Assembly: GCA_021018995.1 (NCBI GenBank)
Contig: CM037598.1
Location: 50,607,185-50,671,184 of the forward strand
Length of the DNA: 64,000 bases
Direction: 5' to 3'
Source: Chloranthus sessilifolius
Taxonomy: Eukaryota > Streptophyta > Magnoliopsida > Chloranthales > Chloranthaceae
A program made the translations under genes and the position numbers. The notes under the pieces are model-generated. The model was not told where the DNA came from. It was given only the letters and a program-made list of their open reading frames with translations, and did not search any database. This document shows positions 33,727-43,931 of the stretch, piece by piece (within the stretch, counting starts at the first letter, position 1; each line of letters opens with the position of its first letter).

Positions 33727-34420
33727 TAGTCACGATGATGCACACTTGTAGGATATTTTAGAGTTGCCACCTAGAGCTTTTGGTGTCCCAAGAAACCTAA
33801 AATAAAAATTAAATGCACCGAAGTGCCAAATATGACTCTGATTCACCGGTCTACACCAAAGGCTTTTGGGTAGGGGCTTCGGTTATCGATCGGGAAGGTG
33901 TTAGGCACCCGATCAAACTGCTTAATGCAATCTCTACTTATGGCCAAAATAAAAATAAAATAAAATAAGCAAAAAAGCCCTTCCTCTTGCCCTAGCGCAC
34001 CAAAATCCTATTTGTGCTCCTCCGTTCCTACCAGAATGTCAGCAGTGTAATGACACAAATGCGAGGATAGGGAAGAACAAAGAATGTAGAGGAGTAGAGG
34101 GGAGAATCGGAGCTCTCGGGCCCTTGTTGCACCACTGTGGATCCTTGCATAATCGTAATCCGGTGAGCTTTCGATGGCTTGTATGGTTAGAACAAGGGTT
34201 CTAGCTCCAAGGGCTTGATAGCTAAGAGGTAGAGAAGGAAGGCTAGGGAATGGCTCTCACCTAAACTAGGGGATTTTGATGAAAGTGGGGGGTTTAAAGG
34301 CAACTTTCAAGTTCTTGAATTTGTATGGAGAATGGTGCACCAAAGAGGAGAACAACTCTCTTTTAAACTTTTCACTCTTAAGAAAATTTTCAAGCCTTTG
34401 TAAAGGGAGGGGTGCCTCCC

Positions 34421-34429
34421 TATTTATAT
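34421..34429 (-). promoter_or_regulatory. TATA box, LTR T
   Basis: Minus strand TATAAATAG followed by GGAGGC, a standard plant core promoter. Confidence 0.55.
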
Positions 34430-34641
34430 GAAAGGGAGAGGGTAGGAGGGTGCTTAGAGGCTAAGTAGGATTAGAAATTAGGTAATCTAGTCATCTATGG
34501 TTTCCTAGGGTTTTTAAAGCTTAGAAATGTGTGAAAACTAGCTCCAATGGTGGATAATAGGTTAGTGTTTTAAGTCTTGCATATATGTTGTTCCCTTGAG
34601 CTCTGATTGGCTGAAACATATCTGAGGACAGAGGGGAAGAC

Positions 34642-34648
34642 TATAAAT
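34642..34648 (+). promoter_or_regulatory. TATA box, LTR fragment S2
   Basis: TATAAAT in the same context as in D (GGGGAAGACTATAAATGG). Confidence 0.5.
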
Positions 34649-35070
34649 GGAAGAGAAATTGCATAGAAGAACCATCCAGAAATTGAGAGAGCTCAGACCA
34701 AATCCAAATTCCCTCTTCCATCCAAAATTTCATCCCTCTTCCTTCTTCTCCATTCTCTCTTTAGACCAACCAGGGTTGGCTAAACACCTTTAGTAGCTAG
34801 GGTGAGGTTGAGAGCTGTAAATTGAGAGGCTTTGTGCAGGGATTGGATGTTGCATAGATAGCAGATCATAGCACATTGTACTATATGTTGGTATTGAATC
34901 AATATATTGTGGATTATAGAGTTTATTTTGATCTATATATCTTTAGATTGCATTTTATCTCCCTAGATTAAATCTCCCTGTGGATGCCTGAGCTTGTAGC
35001 CTTGCATCCACAACATCTGTAATTGTTTAATTGTTCTAATTAAGATCCTTGAATTGGAGGAATCTCTAGG

Positions 35071-35102
35071 ATGATCTGTGACCACTAAAGTGGACAGATC
35101 AT
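35071..35102 (+). other. Covarying 32-nt hairpin, S2
   Basis: ATGATCTGT pairs perfectly with ACAGATCAT; loop CTAAAG; CCA/TGG inner pairs. Confidence 0.78.
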
Positions 35103-35632
35103 AGCCTTAGGTTCAATCCAACTCTCTGTTTTATGTTGGACTCTTATACCTTTCATCTGAGCTTGTAGCCAGATGAAGGATTGTTTCAAATGTATCTCTT
35201 GCATTGCCTTTGAGCCAACTTATTTTCAGTGAAAACCAAAATCCCCAGCTACTACTCTTCCCCTTTTGATTTTAATCCTTTTCTCTATTTTCTTAAATCT
35301 ATCTTTTAATTAGTTCTGGATCATTAGCAATACCTTTAATTTTTTGTAGTTTTAGTAAGTGACAACCCATTAATAACATCTCCTCTTTCCTTTCTTGCTT
35401 TGTTTTAAACTAGGATAGGCTAGAGTGCCAGATCTGTCATAGATTTGGAGATTTATTATATTTTATAGCACATTTCCCTGTAGACCTACCCTTACTTATC
35501 CCTTAAAGCTTGCTGCAATAGCCCTAGCTCTTGTAGGACTTGTTGCCTTACCTTGATCCCATTTCTCTGTGATTTTGCTTTTAGTTTGCTATTTTTAGCC
35601 CTTTAATAATTGCAAGGTAACCAAAACAACAC

Positions 35633-35702
35633 TGGTGCAACTATTACTTGCGCCAAGCCATTTCTGGAAAAAAATGGCTTGGCACATGTATTAGTTACAC
35701 CA
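35633..35702. repeat. 70-bp imperfect palindrome next to S2
   Basis: The inner arms GCCAAGCCATTT and AAATGGCTTGGC are perfect (12 pairs) around an eight-base centre. The outer parts TGGTGCAACTATTACTTG and CATGTATTAGTTACACCA pair with about four or five mismatches, so 31 bases per side can fold. It starts one base after the end of S2. Confidence 0.8.
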
Positions 35703-36165
35703 AGATCATAGGGATCCTCACGAAGCTCTCGCGAGGTTCCAAATGAACCTGTCGACAAGTTAAAAATTTGCCCATTTTGTGCCCAACCTTCGAATAGCCG
35801 TAACTTTTGATGCATAGATCAGATCGGGGTGATTCTTGGCTTGTTGTAATGCTAGAAACCTCTACTTTTCAATAGTGTATGATTCAATCATAGTATAGGA
35901 TCTCAGCTAGTCCCCGTGCACCACTCTTTGATCATTTCCCGATAAAGTTTAGGTATGGGTTCGGAAGGGGTTCTAAAGGTTGGGATTGGTTTCTAAAGGT
36001 TCAGGGAGGTTCTAAGGGGTCAGGGGTGATTCCTAAGGGTTTGGGATGACTCCTAAGGTTTGGGGAAGGTTCCTAAGGGTTCTCTTCATGCTATCAGAAG
36101 CTTAAAAGTGTGCCTCTCTTAAAGTGTGTTTCGATCAGGCCTTGGGCCAAATTTGGGTGTCTACA
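35703..36165 (-). other. LTR T, right piece, with degenerate short repeats
   Basis: No gene. Between 35945 and 36085 a unit like GGTTCTAAAGGTTGGG / GGTTCCTAAGGGTT is repeated about six times (imperfect tandem array). Near 35720 are TCTCGCGAGGTTCC and ACCTGTCGACAAG, the U3-type motifs of the Athila LTRs. Confidence 0.55.
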
Positions 36166-37459
36166 ATTTGGACACCTGCCCTACTGCCCTTCCCTTAGCC
36201 ATCTGATGTTGTGGAGTTGGAGCTGTTCACTATATCTTTCAAGCAACTCAAATTTTTAAGCTAGAGAACTGAGCTTTGATGCCTATGCATCTGCAAAGGC
36301 ATGACTTTCTAACTTTTTAATTAAAGTTCTTTCCAGTTTAGCTGAGTTCCAGATGGGCTGTCTTTATTTTCTGTCATACATATACCCCCAGCTGGACTGT
36401 TGAGATCATGAACTTTAATGTTGAGGAGAATCCTGAAGGGTAATGAGTAGAGGCACATATTCTGTTTTGCATATGCTGTGGAGCCTCTAAAACCATTCAC
36501 CTTCAAGAACTTCCATTGTTGTTTGATCTCACCTTGTGTATCATATGTAATATATTTATCATGTGTAAAAATTGTGTTTTAGGAGTTTTGTATACATGCT
36601 GTTTTTAAGTGTACCTGTTGTTTTTTATGTTTTAATTACTGTTTTAAGTAGGTATAACTGTTGTGTTCTATAGTTTTCTGTTTCAGTAGTGTGTGTACCT
36701 ATTTTGTCTTTTTAGTGTCAGTGTGTCTAAACTGTCTTTTTCTCTTTCTTAGTGTAATTTTCTGCAACTTTTTCGTTTAGTTTCTCTTTCATTTTTTATT
36801 GTACTTTAGTTGTTTTTCTTTTCCAAACCCTGCTGCCCCTATACATGTCTCTTGAAACTGTGAGGACACTGTTTATATTAAGTTTGGGGGTATGGCAGGG
36901 TGGCTGGCCAATAGAATAGTGAATTTTAGTGCAAAATGTGAGTTGAATTGAAATAAATAAAGTCAATTCCCACCTAATCATGTTGAAAGAGAACAAATGA
37001 AATAAAAAAAATAAAAAAAGAAATTTTTTGCAGACATTTAAAACTAAAAATCTTTGAAAAATTAGCAGCTCCATGAAACTAACATCAAGAAAATTTTTTC
37101 AATTACTACTTAGTGAACTAGAGAGAAGAGAAAAAGGTGAAAATACACCCCATGGGTTAATTTGAAGACCATACCCAGTGAGATTTGGGCCTATCAATTT
37201 TCTTTTGAAGAGTGTCATTGGCAATTTTTTCTTCTCTAAGGAATGACTGACTCAAACGTTGTCACTAGAAGTTAGGTTCCCCAACTTGAAACTGATGGAT
37301 AGCACTCATGACACTAAGGAGGTGATCTAAGGCCTTCATTTAGATAGTTTGAGCTAAAAGTTCTACCCATTGAACTACCCCTACATACACTCTTTGAGCC
37401 TTTAAATCCAATTTTTCTTCAACAAACATTTGAACCTAAACCTCATGACTTCAAAAGCT
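36166..37459 (+). mobile_element. Element C: 3' internal region
   Basis: Plus-strand Athila 3' region that matches elements A, B and G. It starts with an ORF remnant (SDVVELELF, about 36195-36225) matching the short ORF of A, then a T-rich stretch, then the inner hairpin and polypurine tract (36855-36900) and the segment CCATACCCAGTGAGATTTGG (about 37169-37188). It is cut by element G at 37460. No gene is intact. Confidence 0.7.
36855..36900 (+). promoter_or_regulatory. Inner polypurine tract and stem-loop, element C
   Basis: AAACTGTG, loop AGGA, CACTGTTT (one mismatch), then AAGTTTGGGGGTATGGCAGG at 36880-36899. Confidence 0.65.
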
Positions 37460-37635
37460 TGTTGAGTTATTTCTGTCTACTTATTTAAAATGAGAAAATA
37501 CAAAGTCAAAAATAAAGAAGAAAATCTACACACACAGATTTAAACAAAGCCTGCAAGTTAAGGACCTATTGTAGCAAGTTTTAAAAGAGTAAGAGATCGT
37601 CCCATAGAGATTTGTGATCTAAAATAGTAAATCTT

Positions 37636-37656
37636 CCAGATCTACTACAGATCTGG
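37636..37656 (-). other. 21-nt AGATCT hairpin, LTR of G
   Basis: CCAGATCT, loop ACTAC, AGATCTGG: the loop differs from D and B while the stem is unchanged. Confidence 0.7.
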
Positions 37657-38005
37657 ATCTCCTAATCCTATTCTATGTTAGACTTAAGGAAAATAGGAAA
37701 AAGAGTTTGAGTTTTGATTGCCACTTTAAACTAGAAAATAGGAAATCAGATCTAATTAAAAACAGAGTTTAAAACCAAACCAGATATAACAGAAAGAGAG
37801 AATTGTTAGAAAGGTCAAATGTTTTTGGTAAAATAAAATTCAAACATGAAGAATGAACAACAAGGAGATAGTTTTCATTGTAAAATTGATTTGCAAAGAA
37901 GCAAAGTAGAAGGTGGATTTGCAACAATCCTTCATTTGGCTACAAGCCCAAATGCAAGGTAGAAGGATCCAAATCTGCCCTGAGATATGAACTAGTCCTA
38001 GGGCT

Positions 38006-38037
38006 ATACTCTGTCCACTTGAATGGTCACAGAGTAT
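38006..38037 (-). other. Covarying 32-nt hairpin, LTR of G
   Basis: ATACTCTGT pairs perfectly with ACAGAGTAT. Against B (ATGATCTGT/ACAGATCAT) two neighbouring positions have changed on both arms, so pairing is kept. Loop CTTGAA is identical to B. Confidence 0.82.
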
Positions 38038-38449
38038 CCCATGGATATAATCCAGTCATGGGGGAAAGAATTGAAACAGGAAAACCACTGCAAATGCTAT
38101 GGATGCAAGGCTACAAGCTCAGACATCCATAGATACATCAAATCTGTAAAAATCAATTGAAAACTAATAGATCCTCTAAATTAAATGAGCATTAGAACTA
38201 GTCATTCATTGATCTACAAAAACTTACAACAAATTGACTCTTAGATTTGCGGTCTCTGGAATCTCCTCACTTCATACAATGCTCTCACAACTCAATTTAC
38301 AAAACACTAATCCTAGCTGCTACAAAGATTTAGTCAAGCATGGCTAGGCTAAGGAGAGAATAGAGGAAGAAGAATAAGAGTAGAAAAGGTGGAAAAACAA
38401 TTCAAAAATTCCTAAAACTCTCGATCCCTCCTCTCTGGCTTATTCCCCT

Positions 38450-38458
38450 CTATTTATA
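38450..38458 (-). promoter_or_regulatory. TATA box, LTR of G
   Basis: Minus strand TATAAATAG. Confidence 0.55.
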
Positions 38459-38739
38459 CACATTTCCCAACTGCCTCAAATCCGTTTTGGCCAATTAGAG
38501 AAGAGGAGAATCAATTCTGTTAACCGACCTGCTAATGTGCTTGCATTTCCTCCAAATAGTGCCCCAATTCTATTAGATCAGTTCAACACACGTGAGGTAG
38601 TTAGATCAGGTGTCCTCTGATCTGTTGAAATTCAAAACATTCCCTCCAAAATTGACAGACAATTGGCTGGACCTGTGCATTGAGTGATTGACGTTTCAAG
38701 TTACTCATTCGATCAGTTAGAGCTTCAGAAATCGCACCT

Positions 38740-39060
38740 TGAGAGGTTCACTCAAGTGTTCGAGAGGTTACAAGCTTCAAGTGTCTTCAAGTCGATAGGT
38801 TCAGAGTACCTCTCGACAAGCTGAATGAGCTTTCAATATAAATCTCGATAGGTTGAAGACTTCAGCTCGACAGGTTCTTCAACAGAATTTAAACCATTCG
38901 ACAGGTTTTACATTTGCTTCAGCAAACCACTCGGGAGGTTTGCTCAACTGCTCGAGTGGATCAATATGGTGGTTGTGAATTGCTCGAGTTCCTTAATGCT
39001 TAACACTGCATTGCTCGAGTGGATCAAGCAATCCCTCGACAGGTTGAATGCAGCTTTAAT
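38740..39060 (-). repeat. U3 motif cluster, LTR of G
   Basis: TCTCGACAAGC, CTCGATAGGTT, CTCGACAGGTTC, CTCGGGAGGTT and CTCGAGTGG motifs in both orientations, a mix of the B/D and A types. Confidence 0.72.
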
Positions 39061-39320
39061 AACTGCTCAAGTAGTTCTTTTCAACTACTTGAGCACTACT
39101 TTGTTGAGACTCTGCTTTTGATAACAGCCTATTACAGCCCTCTGTCATGCATGGTTGACTCAGAGCTCCCTCCTTTTACCTTCTGCTACATGGTTTTGTG
39201 CACTTTACTACAGATTATTGCTAACTACAAAACAATGCTCAAACACAATCATTAAACAACTCTAAGGACTAGTAAAGGTTAGGCTAGGAGGTGAAAAATG
39301 ATATTTTTTACTGATTAACA

Positions 39321-41230
39321 CACCCCCAAACCTAATCGTTTTTAGTCCTCGAGCAAAGTAAAAATTAAACACTACTCAAGAAAAAAAAAAACATTTAAAT
39401 GCCACTTTCGTAGGGAGCACAGATGCATTTAGCTTATGCATCAAGCCTTTTAAAGCCCTAGGTGATCCCTAGTGGAGGAGTGAAGTCTCCTGAGGGTTTT
39501 CAGTGAAGGTACCCACAAGCTTCCTAATGAAAATAGTTAAAACAAGTGCACAAAGTGACAAATCAGATTTCAGCATATGAAGCTTAATTCCACACCTTTT
39601 TCATTCAAATTAAAGAAGTTTCAAAATGGTAAATGTAAATAATTTAATACCTAAATCCTCATGCATGATCATCATAACCAACTTGAAGATATCAAGAATG
39701 TAATGTGTGCAAATCAGTATAAAGTTCACCATTAATTCAAAAATCAGATTCAAACAGTGCTCCAATACATTCAATAGCAGACCCAATCCTCATCAGGGCA
39801 TTCTCTCACAAATGAATTTGAAGGTGTTCAATTTCTCTCAAGCTCAAGAATAGTTACGAACCTCAAATAAGCATGTAAGCATGAGGATAGGCGTTTGCTC
39901 TAATTTCCTGACATCCCCATGTATTTTCACCATAGATTAGACATCTCCTCATCATAGTAGCTTATTTCACTTTGGATCACAAAGGTCTTTTTCAATGGGT
40001 TATAATGTGGCTTATGGGTGAGGTTTATAAAGAATAAAGGGGTAAAAAGGGTTCAAAATTGAGAAATCTGCAAGGAGAGGAGGTGGTCATGACATCACCT
40101 TCTTTATCACAACACAATTTCACCTTCCAACAAGTTTTTCAGATCTGAAGTGGCCACTTCTTCTCTTATTTCTAAATTTTAGATGAAATATTTCTTTTGA
40201 CTTCTCTTTTCTTTTTCGCTTTTTCGTATTATTATATTTTTTTTTTCATGATGGTTGTCACAGCCATACAACTGATACACTGCTGTATTTACTTAGATTT
40301 TCTTCCTTCTTTCACCAAATATCAAACCTTGCTCCTTCATCTTCACTTCTTCTCTTTCCACCTCCTGAATTCTCATATTGAGGGTAAGGCTGAAATAGGT
40401 CCAAAGGTTTAGCTTCACTTATATTGGTTTTTTTCCAAAGAAAAATGGGTTTTTGAGGCTCAAAGAGTATATACAAAGGACATTTGAATGGGTCGGAGAT
40501 TTGAAGCTCAAACTATCCAAAGGATGGCCTTAGATCATCTCCTTAGTGTCATGAGTTCTAGTACACAATTTCAATTTGGGAATACTTAACTTCTAGTAAA
40601 AAGGTTTTAGTTAGCCAGTTCTTGGAGCACAAAGATTGCCAAAACAATCTTCAAAAGAAAAAATAAATTTATGGGCCCAAATCTCACTGGGTATGGTCCT
40701 CACTTGAACTCATGGTGCATGTTCTCACCTTTTTCTCTCTTTATTGGTTCACTATGTACTAATTGTGAAAAAAAAATTCTTGATGATCTCTTCATGGAAA
40801 TGTTGAGATTTTTAAAGATCTCTGTATTAAACAGTCTACTTTATATTTTAATTTTCCCTTTTTCAAAATTACTTAGGTGGAATCTTACTTTATTTGTTTC
40901 AATATAACTAACATTGCTGCACTTAGCTTAACCATCTCATTGGTCTACCCTGCCATACTCCCAAACCAAAGGTAAATAGTGTCCTCAAAGTTTCAGACAA
41001 GGGACAATAGGGTATAACAAAAAAAATAACTACAGTACAACAGAAAAACCTAGAATGAACAGCAGGAAAGGAAAATCAGACAAGGAAGCATTATGTAACA
41101 GGCTATATACATTAACAAAATTAATATTACACAAGACTATTTATAGAATAAATAAAAGATTGAAAATATAAAACTAGTTCAAAAATAAAAAATACAAAAA
41201 GAGCTTAATTACAGAAAGCTACACTATAGC
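39321..41230 (-). other. 3' non-coding region of element G
   Basis: No gene. Terminal polypurine tract AGGTTTGGGGGTG (39321-39333, minus strand) abuts the LTR. Conserved block 39401-39517 carries the stem-loop 39422-39442 (GATGCAT/ATGCATC). The segment CCATACCCAGTGAGATTTGG lies near 40680, and the inner polypurine tract at 40956-40966 has its hairpin worn away. The two tracts are 1.63 kb apart. Confidence 0.7.
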
Positions 41231-42173
41231 CTAATCAGAATCTGAGTCTGAACTTAATTCAAAGGGGGGGGGGGTCCATTCATATTTTCCCTTCTCTTTC
41301 TTCACAATTGTGGCTTGTGTAGCACCAGCCTTGGTTCTTGTGGCAGCTGGCTTCTTGGGCTTAGTGCTACTCTTCTCTGTTGAAGGCTCCTTGAGAGATA
41401 CACCCTTGAACATTGAAGGGTTCATTACTGAAAAATTGGATGTTAGTGTGTCTACTAGTCTCTCCAACTAAATTGATTTGATTTTATGCACTTTATATAA
41501 ATCCAGGAAATCCAACACCATCTGCCATAGCCTCTTCTTCTCCTTTCCCTCATCTATCTTAAGTTGGGCAATTTGACCTTCATATGGCTGCCTCACCATT
41601 GTTGTGACTAACTCTATCACTGAATATAAATCTCTTCTGACATAAGGATCAACAACATGGCTTTTGTGAAAGTGTAAAATGGGGGAATGGGTATGGAAGA
41701 AGCAAGGACAATGGCCTTCTCAAAGGGGTTATGAATCCTAGGGGGTAAATTAGAGGTGGTGATCAGGTCAAAGTAGGGAAGTGGAGATGATGGGGGTGGA
41801 AAGATAGCTGCCAACTCCTCCTCATAGGTGAATGGTAATAGCGGTAACTCCTCTTCAAAATCAGTTTGGGTACCAGTAGAGGTGGAGGCAGATGGGATAA
41901 GGGCTAGCTCTTCATTATCAGGGTCAGTTTGTGTAGCAGCAGATGCTGTTAGCATAAAAATAGAAGGCTGGGGTGAAGGAGGTGGTGTGGGTACAGGTGT
42001 GGGCGTAGGGATAAGAGGTTTGGTTGTTGGATGAGAAGATTGAAGAGTGGAATGGATAGAGTGAAGGCAGGTTTACATGGAAGACTGGTTCTCAGTGTTA
42101 GTAAACAATTGTGACTGGATAGAGGTACGAAGGGCAATTATTTGGGAAAAGGAATCTGGGATGGCTTGGGTAA
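41231..42173 (-). pseudogene. C-terminal part of third (env-like) ORF, element G
   Basis: Starts at the insertion point of F (42173). A Pro-rich tail is followed by two matching sites, ATQTD (41923-41934) and GTQTD (41860-41871), then LPLLPFTYEEE, a hydrophilic part with RIHNPFEKAIV, a frame change near 41640, and a Lys/Ala-rich end with KPKKPAATRTKAG closing in WTPPPFELSSDSDSD at the stop 41231-41233. A run of G (41263-41274) encodes the PPP of that motif. Homologous to the tails in B and D. Confidence 0.68.
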
Positions 42174-42974
42174 TGATCGTTGCTTATTATGTATAATATT
42201 ATTATATTAAATTCAAGTCTTAACCTATTGCAAGCGTACAACGGAAATTATAGTACTAGCATAGGATCGTTCCTACGAGGAAGTTTATTTATCTAATTAC
42301 TTCTTATTTATATCTTCTACTTAAATTCTTATCTTAAAAACTTCTATTTATCTTTAAGATCTAATCTCCTGGAAAAATATGAATAAAAGAATGGTTTATT
42401 AATCTAAAATGCATAAAATAGATCTAAATCCTCCTTCTGATTGAGGTCGTCAATCCCAATCTTCAGCTACCAGATATTTATGAATTTAAACAGTACCATT
42501 ATACTATATCTCTAGTTTCTTAGCATTGGTCGCCAATATAGTTTAAGATCCTCTCAATGCAGATTTAATCTAATCAACAACTTTCTAAAATCTCGGTGTC
42601 ATTCAAACCTTAGAAAACTAAAGATGGAAAAATTAAAATCGTTACACTAATTTACAAATTCTAACCCGAGTCGTCAATTCAAATTAAAACTTGGAGATGT
42701 TTGCAAAGCTGTAAATAAAAGAAAATAAAATATAATCTAGAAAGCAAATAAATATATCTTTCATCCCTAAGCTGCAGTCGTCAATTGCTTCTGAGAAACT
42801 AGGGTATCTACACTAATCTTCAGCACCCAATTGCAGTCGTTAATTGCTCTTGAGAAACCTCTGATATCTAATCTACTCTAACAATTTTACACTACTTTGA
42901 TCGAAAGAAAATCCAACCTCAGGCGTCAATTGATGCTAAAATTCTTCGATGCTTACTCCTACACCAAGCTCTCT

Positions 42975-42982
42975 TATTTATA
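42975..42982 (-). promoter_or_regulatory. TATA box, LTR of F
   Basis: Minus strand TATAAATA. Confidence 0.5.
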
Positions 42983-43318
42983 GATCATAAGGAGTCGGTT
43001 TATAAAGACTTCTAATTCTAATAAAAGAAACTACTAAAAATAAAAGATTCCTAATATAACTCTAATTTCTAATTTTATCTTTCCTTACTCTTGACGATAG
43101 ATGTGCTTCTAGATTGCTCTCCTTTATTTCAGCAATAGAGTCCTTCGGAGTAGATCTTCATTAATCTTCTCTGATTCATTATTCACCAGACTTCTAGAGA
43201 TCATCTAATTTGATTCATGGCGGTGATAATCTTTTACTCACGTGATCAGCAGCAGTAGTGAATTAAGCTTTCTATAAAATCGTTGATACTGATTCTCTGT
43301 CTCTCTTCTTTGGTGGAA

Positions 43319-43593
43319 AATTGTAAATTACAATTCTCTGCTTTCAGTATGGTTTATAGAGGAAAAATCGTAAAAGATGATTCTTCAGTTTTGTCGCTTT
43401 ACTGTAAAATTGTAAATGACGATTTCATATCAACATACTAGTCACTCTTATGACTTAGCAAACTTGACAGACGATTTTCTGGAAAATACGATTATTTACT
43501 TTTCTCCTTTGAGTGGCTTCTTTTGGAGAATCGTAAATTACGATTCTTTTGCTTTCATAGTCTTTCACTCTTTGAAATTGTAAAATAACAATT
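43319..43593 (-). repeat. Palindromic U3 motifs of LTR F
   Basis: Five copies: 43319-43335 AATTGTAAATTACAATT, 43366-43382 AATCGTAAAAGATGATT, 43408-43424 AATTGTAAATGACGATT, 43529-43545 AATCGTAAATTACGATT, 43576-43593 AATTGTAAAATAACAATT. The C-G pair and T-A pair forms are swapped on both arms between copies. They lie 340-610 bases upstream of the TATA box. Confidence 0.75.
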
Positions 43594-43802
43594 TTTCATT
43601 CTATTCAGTATGCAGGGTTTCGTCTTTCAGTTCTGTTGTCATTCTTTACTACTTTTTGAGTTCCTTTTGATGAATATTAACACTTAGGCTCTATTTTACT
43701 ATTTATCTCTAATATCTGCACATCAGTAAGTTATTAGTAACAAACTAAAGCCTAACATCACTAAGTTAAGGGTGATAAAATGATAAATTATGTGATTGAT
43801 CA

Positions 43803-43931
43803 CACCCCCAAACTTAAGTTTTGCAAGTCCCTAGTAAACAAGGAAACATAAAATATAAATTTAAAATGCCACTTTCGTAGGGAGCACAATTGCATTTAGC
43901 GGCCCTAGGTGATCCCTAGTGGAGGAGTTAT
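43803..43931 (-). other. 3' end of the internal region of F: polypurine tract and conserved block
   Basis: Terminal polypurine tract (minus strand CTTAAGTTTGGGGGTG, 43803-43818) and the start of the conserved 3' block GCCACTTTCGTAGGGAGCAC, in which the stem-loop is shortened. Element K has inserted in GGAGGAGTTAT. Confidence 0.7.
43927..43931. repeat. Target site duplication of element K, left copy
   Basis: GTTAT, repeated at 48930-48934. Confidence 0.9.

Larger units (their letters stand above)
34585..35631 (+). repeat. LTR fragment S2: 5'-truncated Athila-like LTR in LTR T
   Basis: Begins near TTCCCTTGAGCTCTGATTGGC, which matches the region just upstream of the TATA box in D (about 27895), and ends AAAACAACA at 35631. 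It has TATA 34642-34648, the TGGATGC hairpin 34980-35011, the 32-nt hairpin 35071-35102 and the 21-nt hairpin 35428-35448. U3 is missing. Both junctions lie in LTR T. Confidence 0.75.
33736..36165 (-). repeat. LTR T: Tat/Ogre-like LTR, interrupted by S2
   Basis: Read on the minus strand it starts TGTAGACACCCAAATTTGG (36165) and includes the typical TATAAATAGGGAGG (34429-34416) and, near its end, GGTGCCTAACACCTTCCCG (about 33895-33913) and GGCAACTCTAAAATATCC. These look like LTRs of Tat/Ogre elements from general knowledge. The left end is unclear (TGATGC at 33736 or TGCACA at 33739), and no target duplication is found (ATTTG follows the right end). No coding region belongs to it, so it is a solo LTR or fragment of about 1.4 kb without S2. 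Confidence 0.55.
37460..39320 (-). repeat. 3' LTR of element G
   Basis: Starts TGTTGAGTTATTTCTG and ends ACTGATTAACA, 1861 bases. 21-nt hairpin 37636-37656, 32-nt hairpin 38006-38037, TATA box 38450-38458, motif cluster 38740-39060. Confidence 0.88.
37460..42173 (-). mobile_element. Element G: Athila-like element, 3' part visible
   Basis: Minus strand: 3' LTR 37460-39320, terminal polypurine tract 39321-39333, 3' non-coding region to 41230 and the C-terminal part of the third ORF (41231-42173), where element F has inserted. The pol, gag and 5' LTR of G lie beyond the window. It interrupts the 3' region of element C; AAGCT precedes the left LTR. Confidence 0.82.
42174..43802 (-). repeat. 3' LTR of element F
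   Basis: Starts TGATCGTTGCTTATTATG and ends GTGATTGATCA. TATA box 42975-42982. Upstream of it lie palindromic AATCGTAAATTACGATT motifs (43319-43593). In the transcribed part, TCGTCAATT-type modules recur at about 42447, 42527, 42665, 42776, 42836 and 42918. The start GTGATAAAATGATAAATTATGTGA resembles the LTR-start hairpin of the other elements. Confidence 0.8.

Noticed and set aside
41263..41274. G-run as a possible G-quadruplex
   Set aside because: A single homopolymer run that encodes Pro residues of a conserved motif; no further G-tracts nearby.
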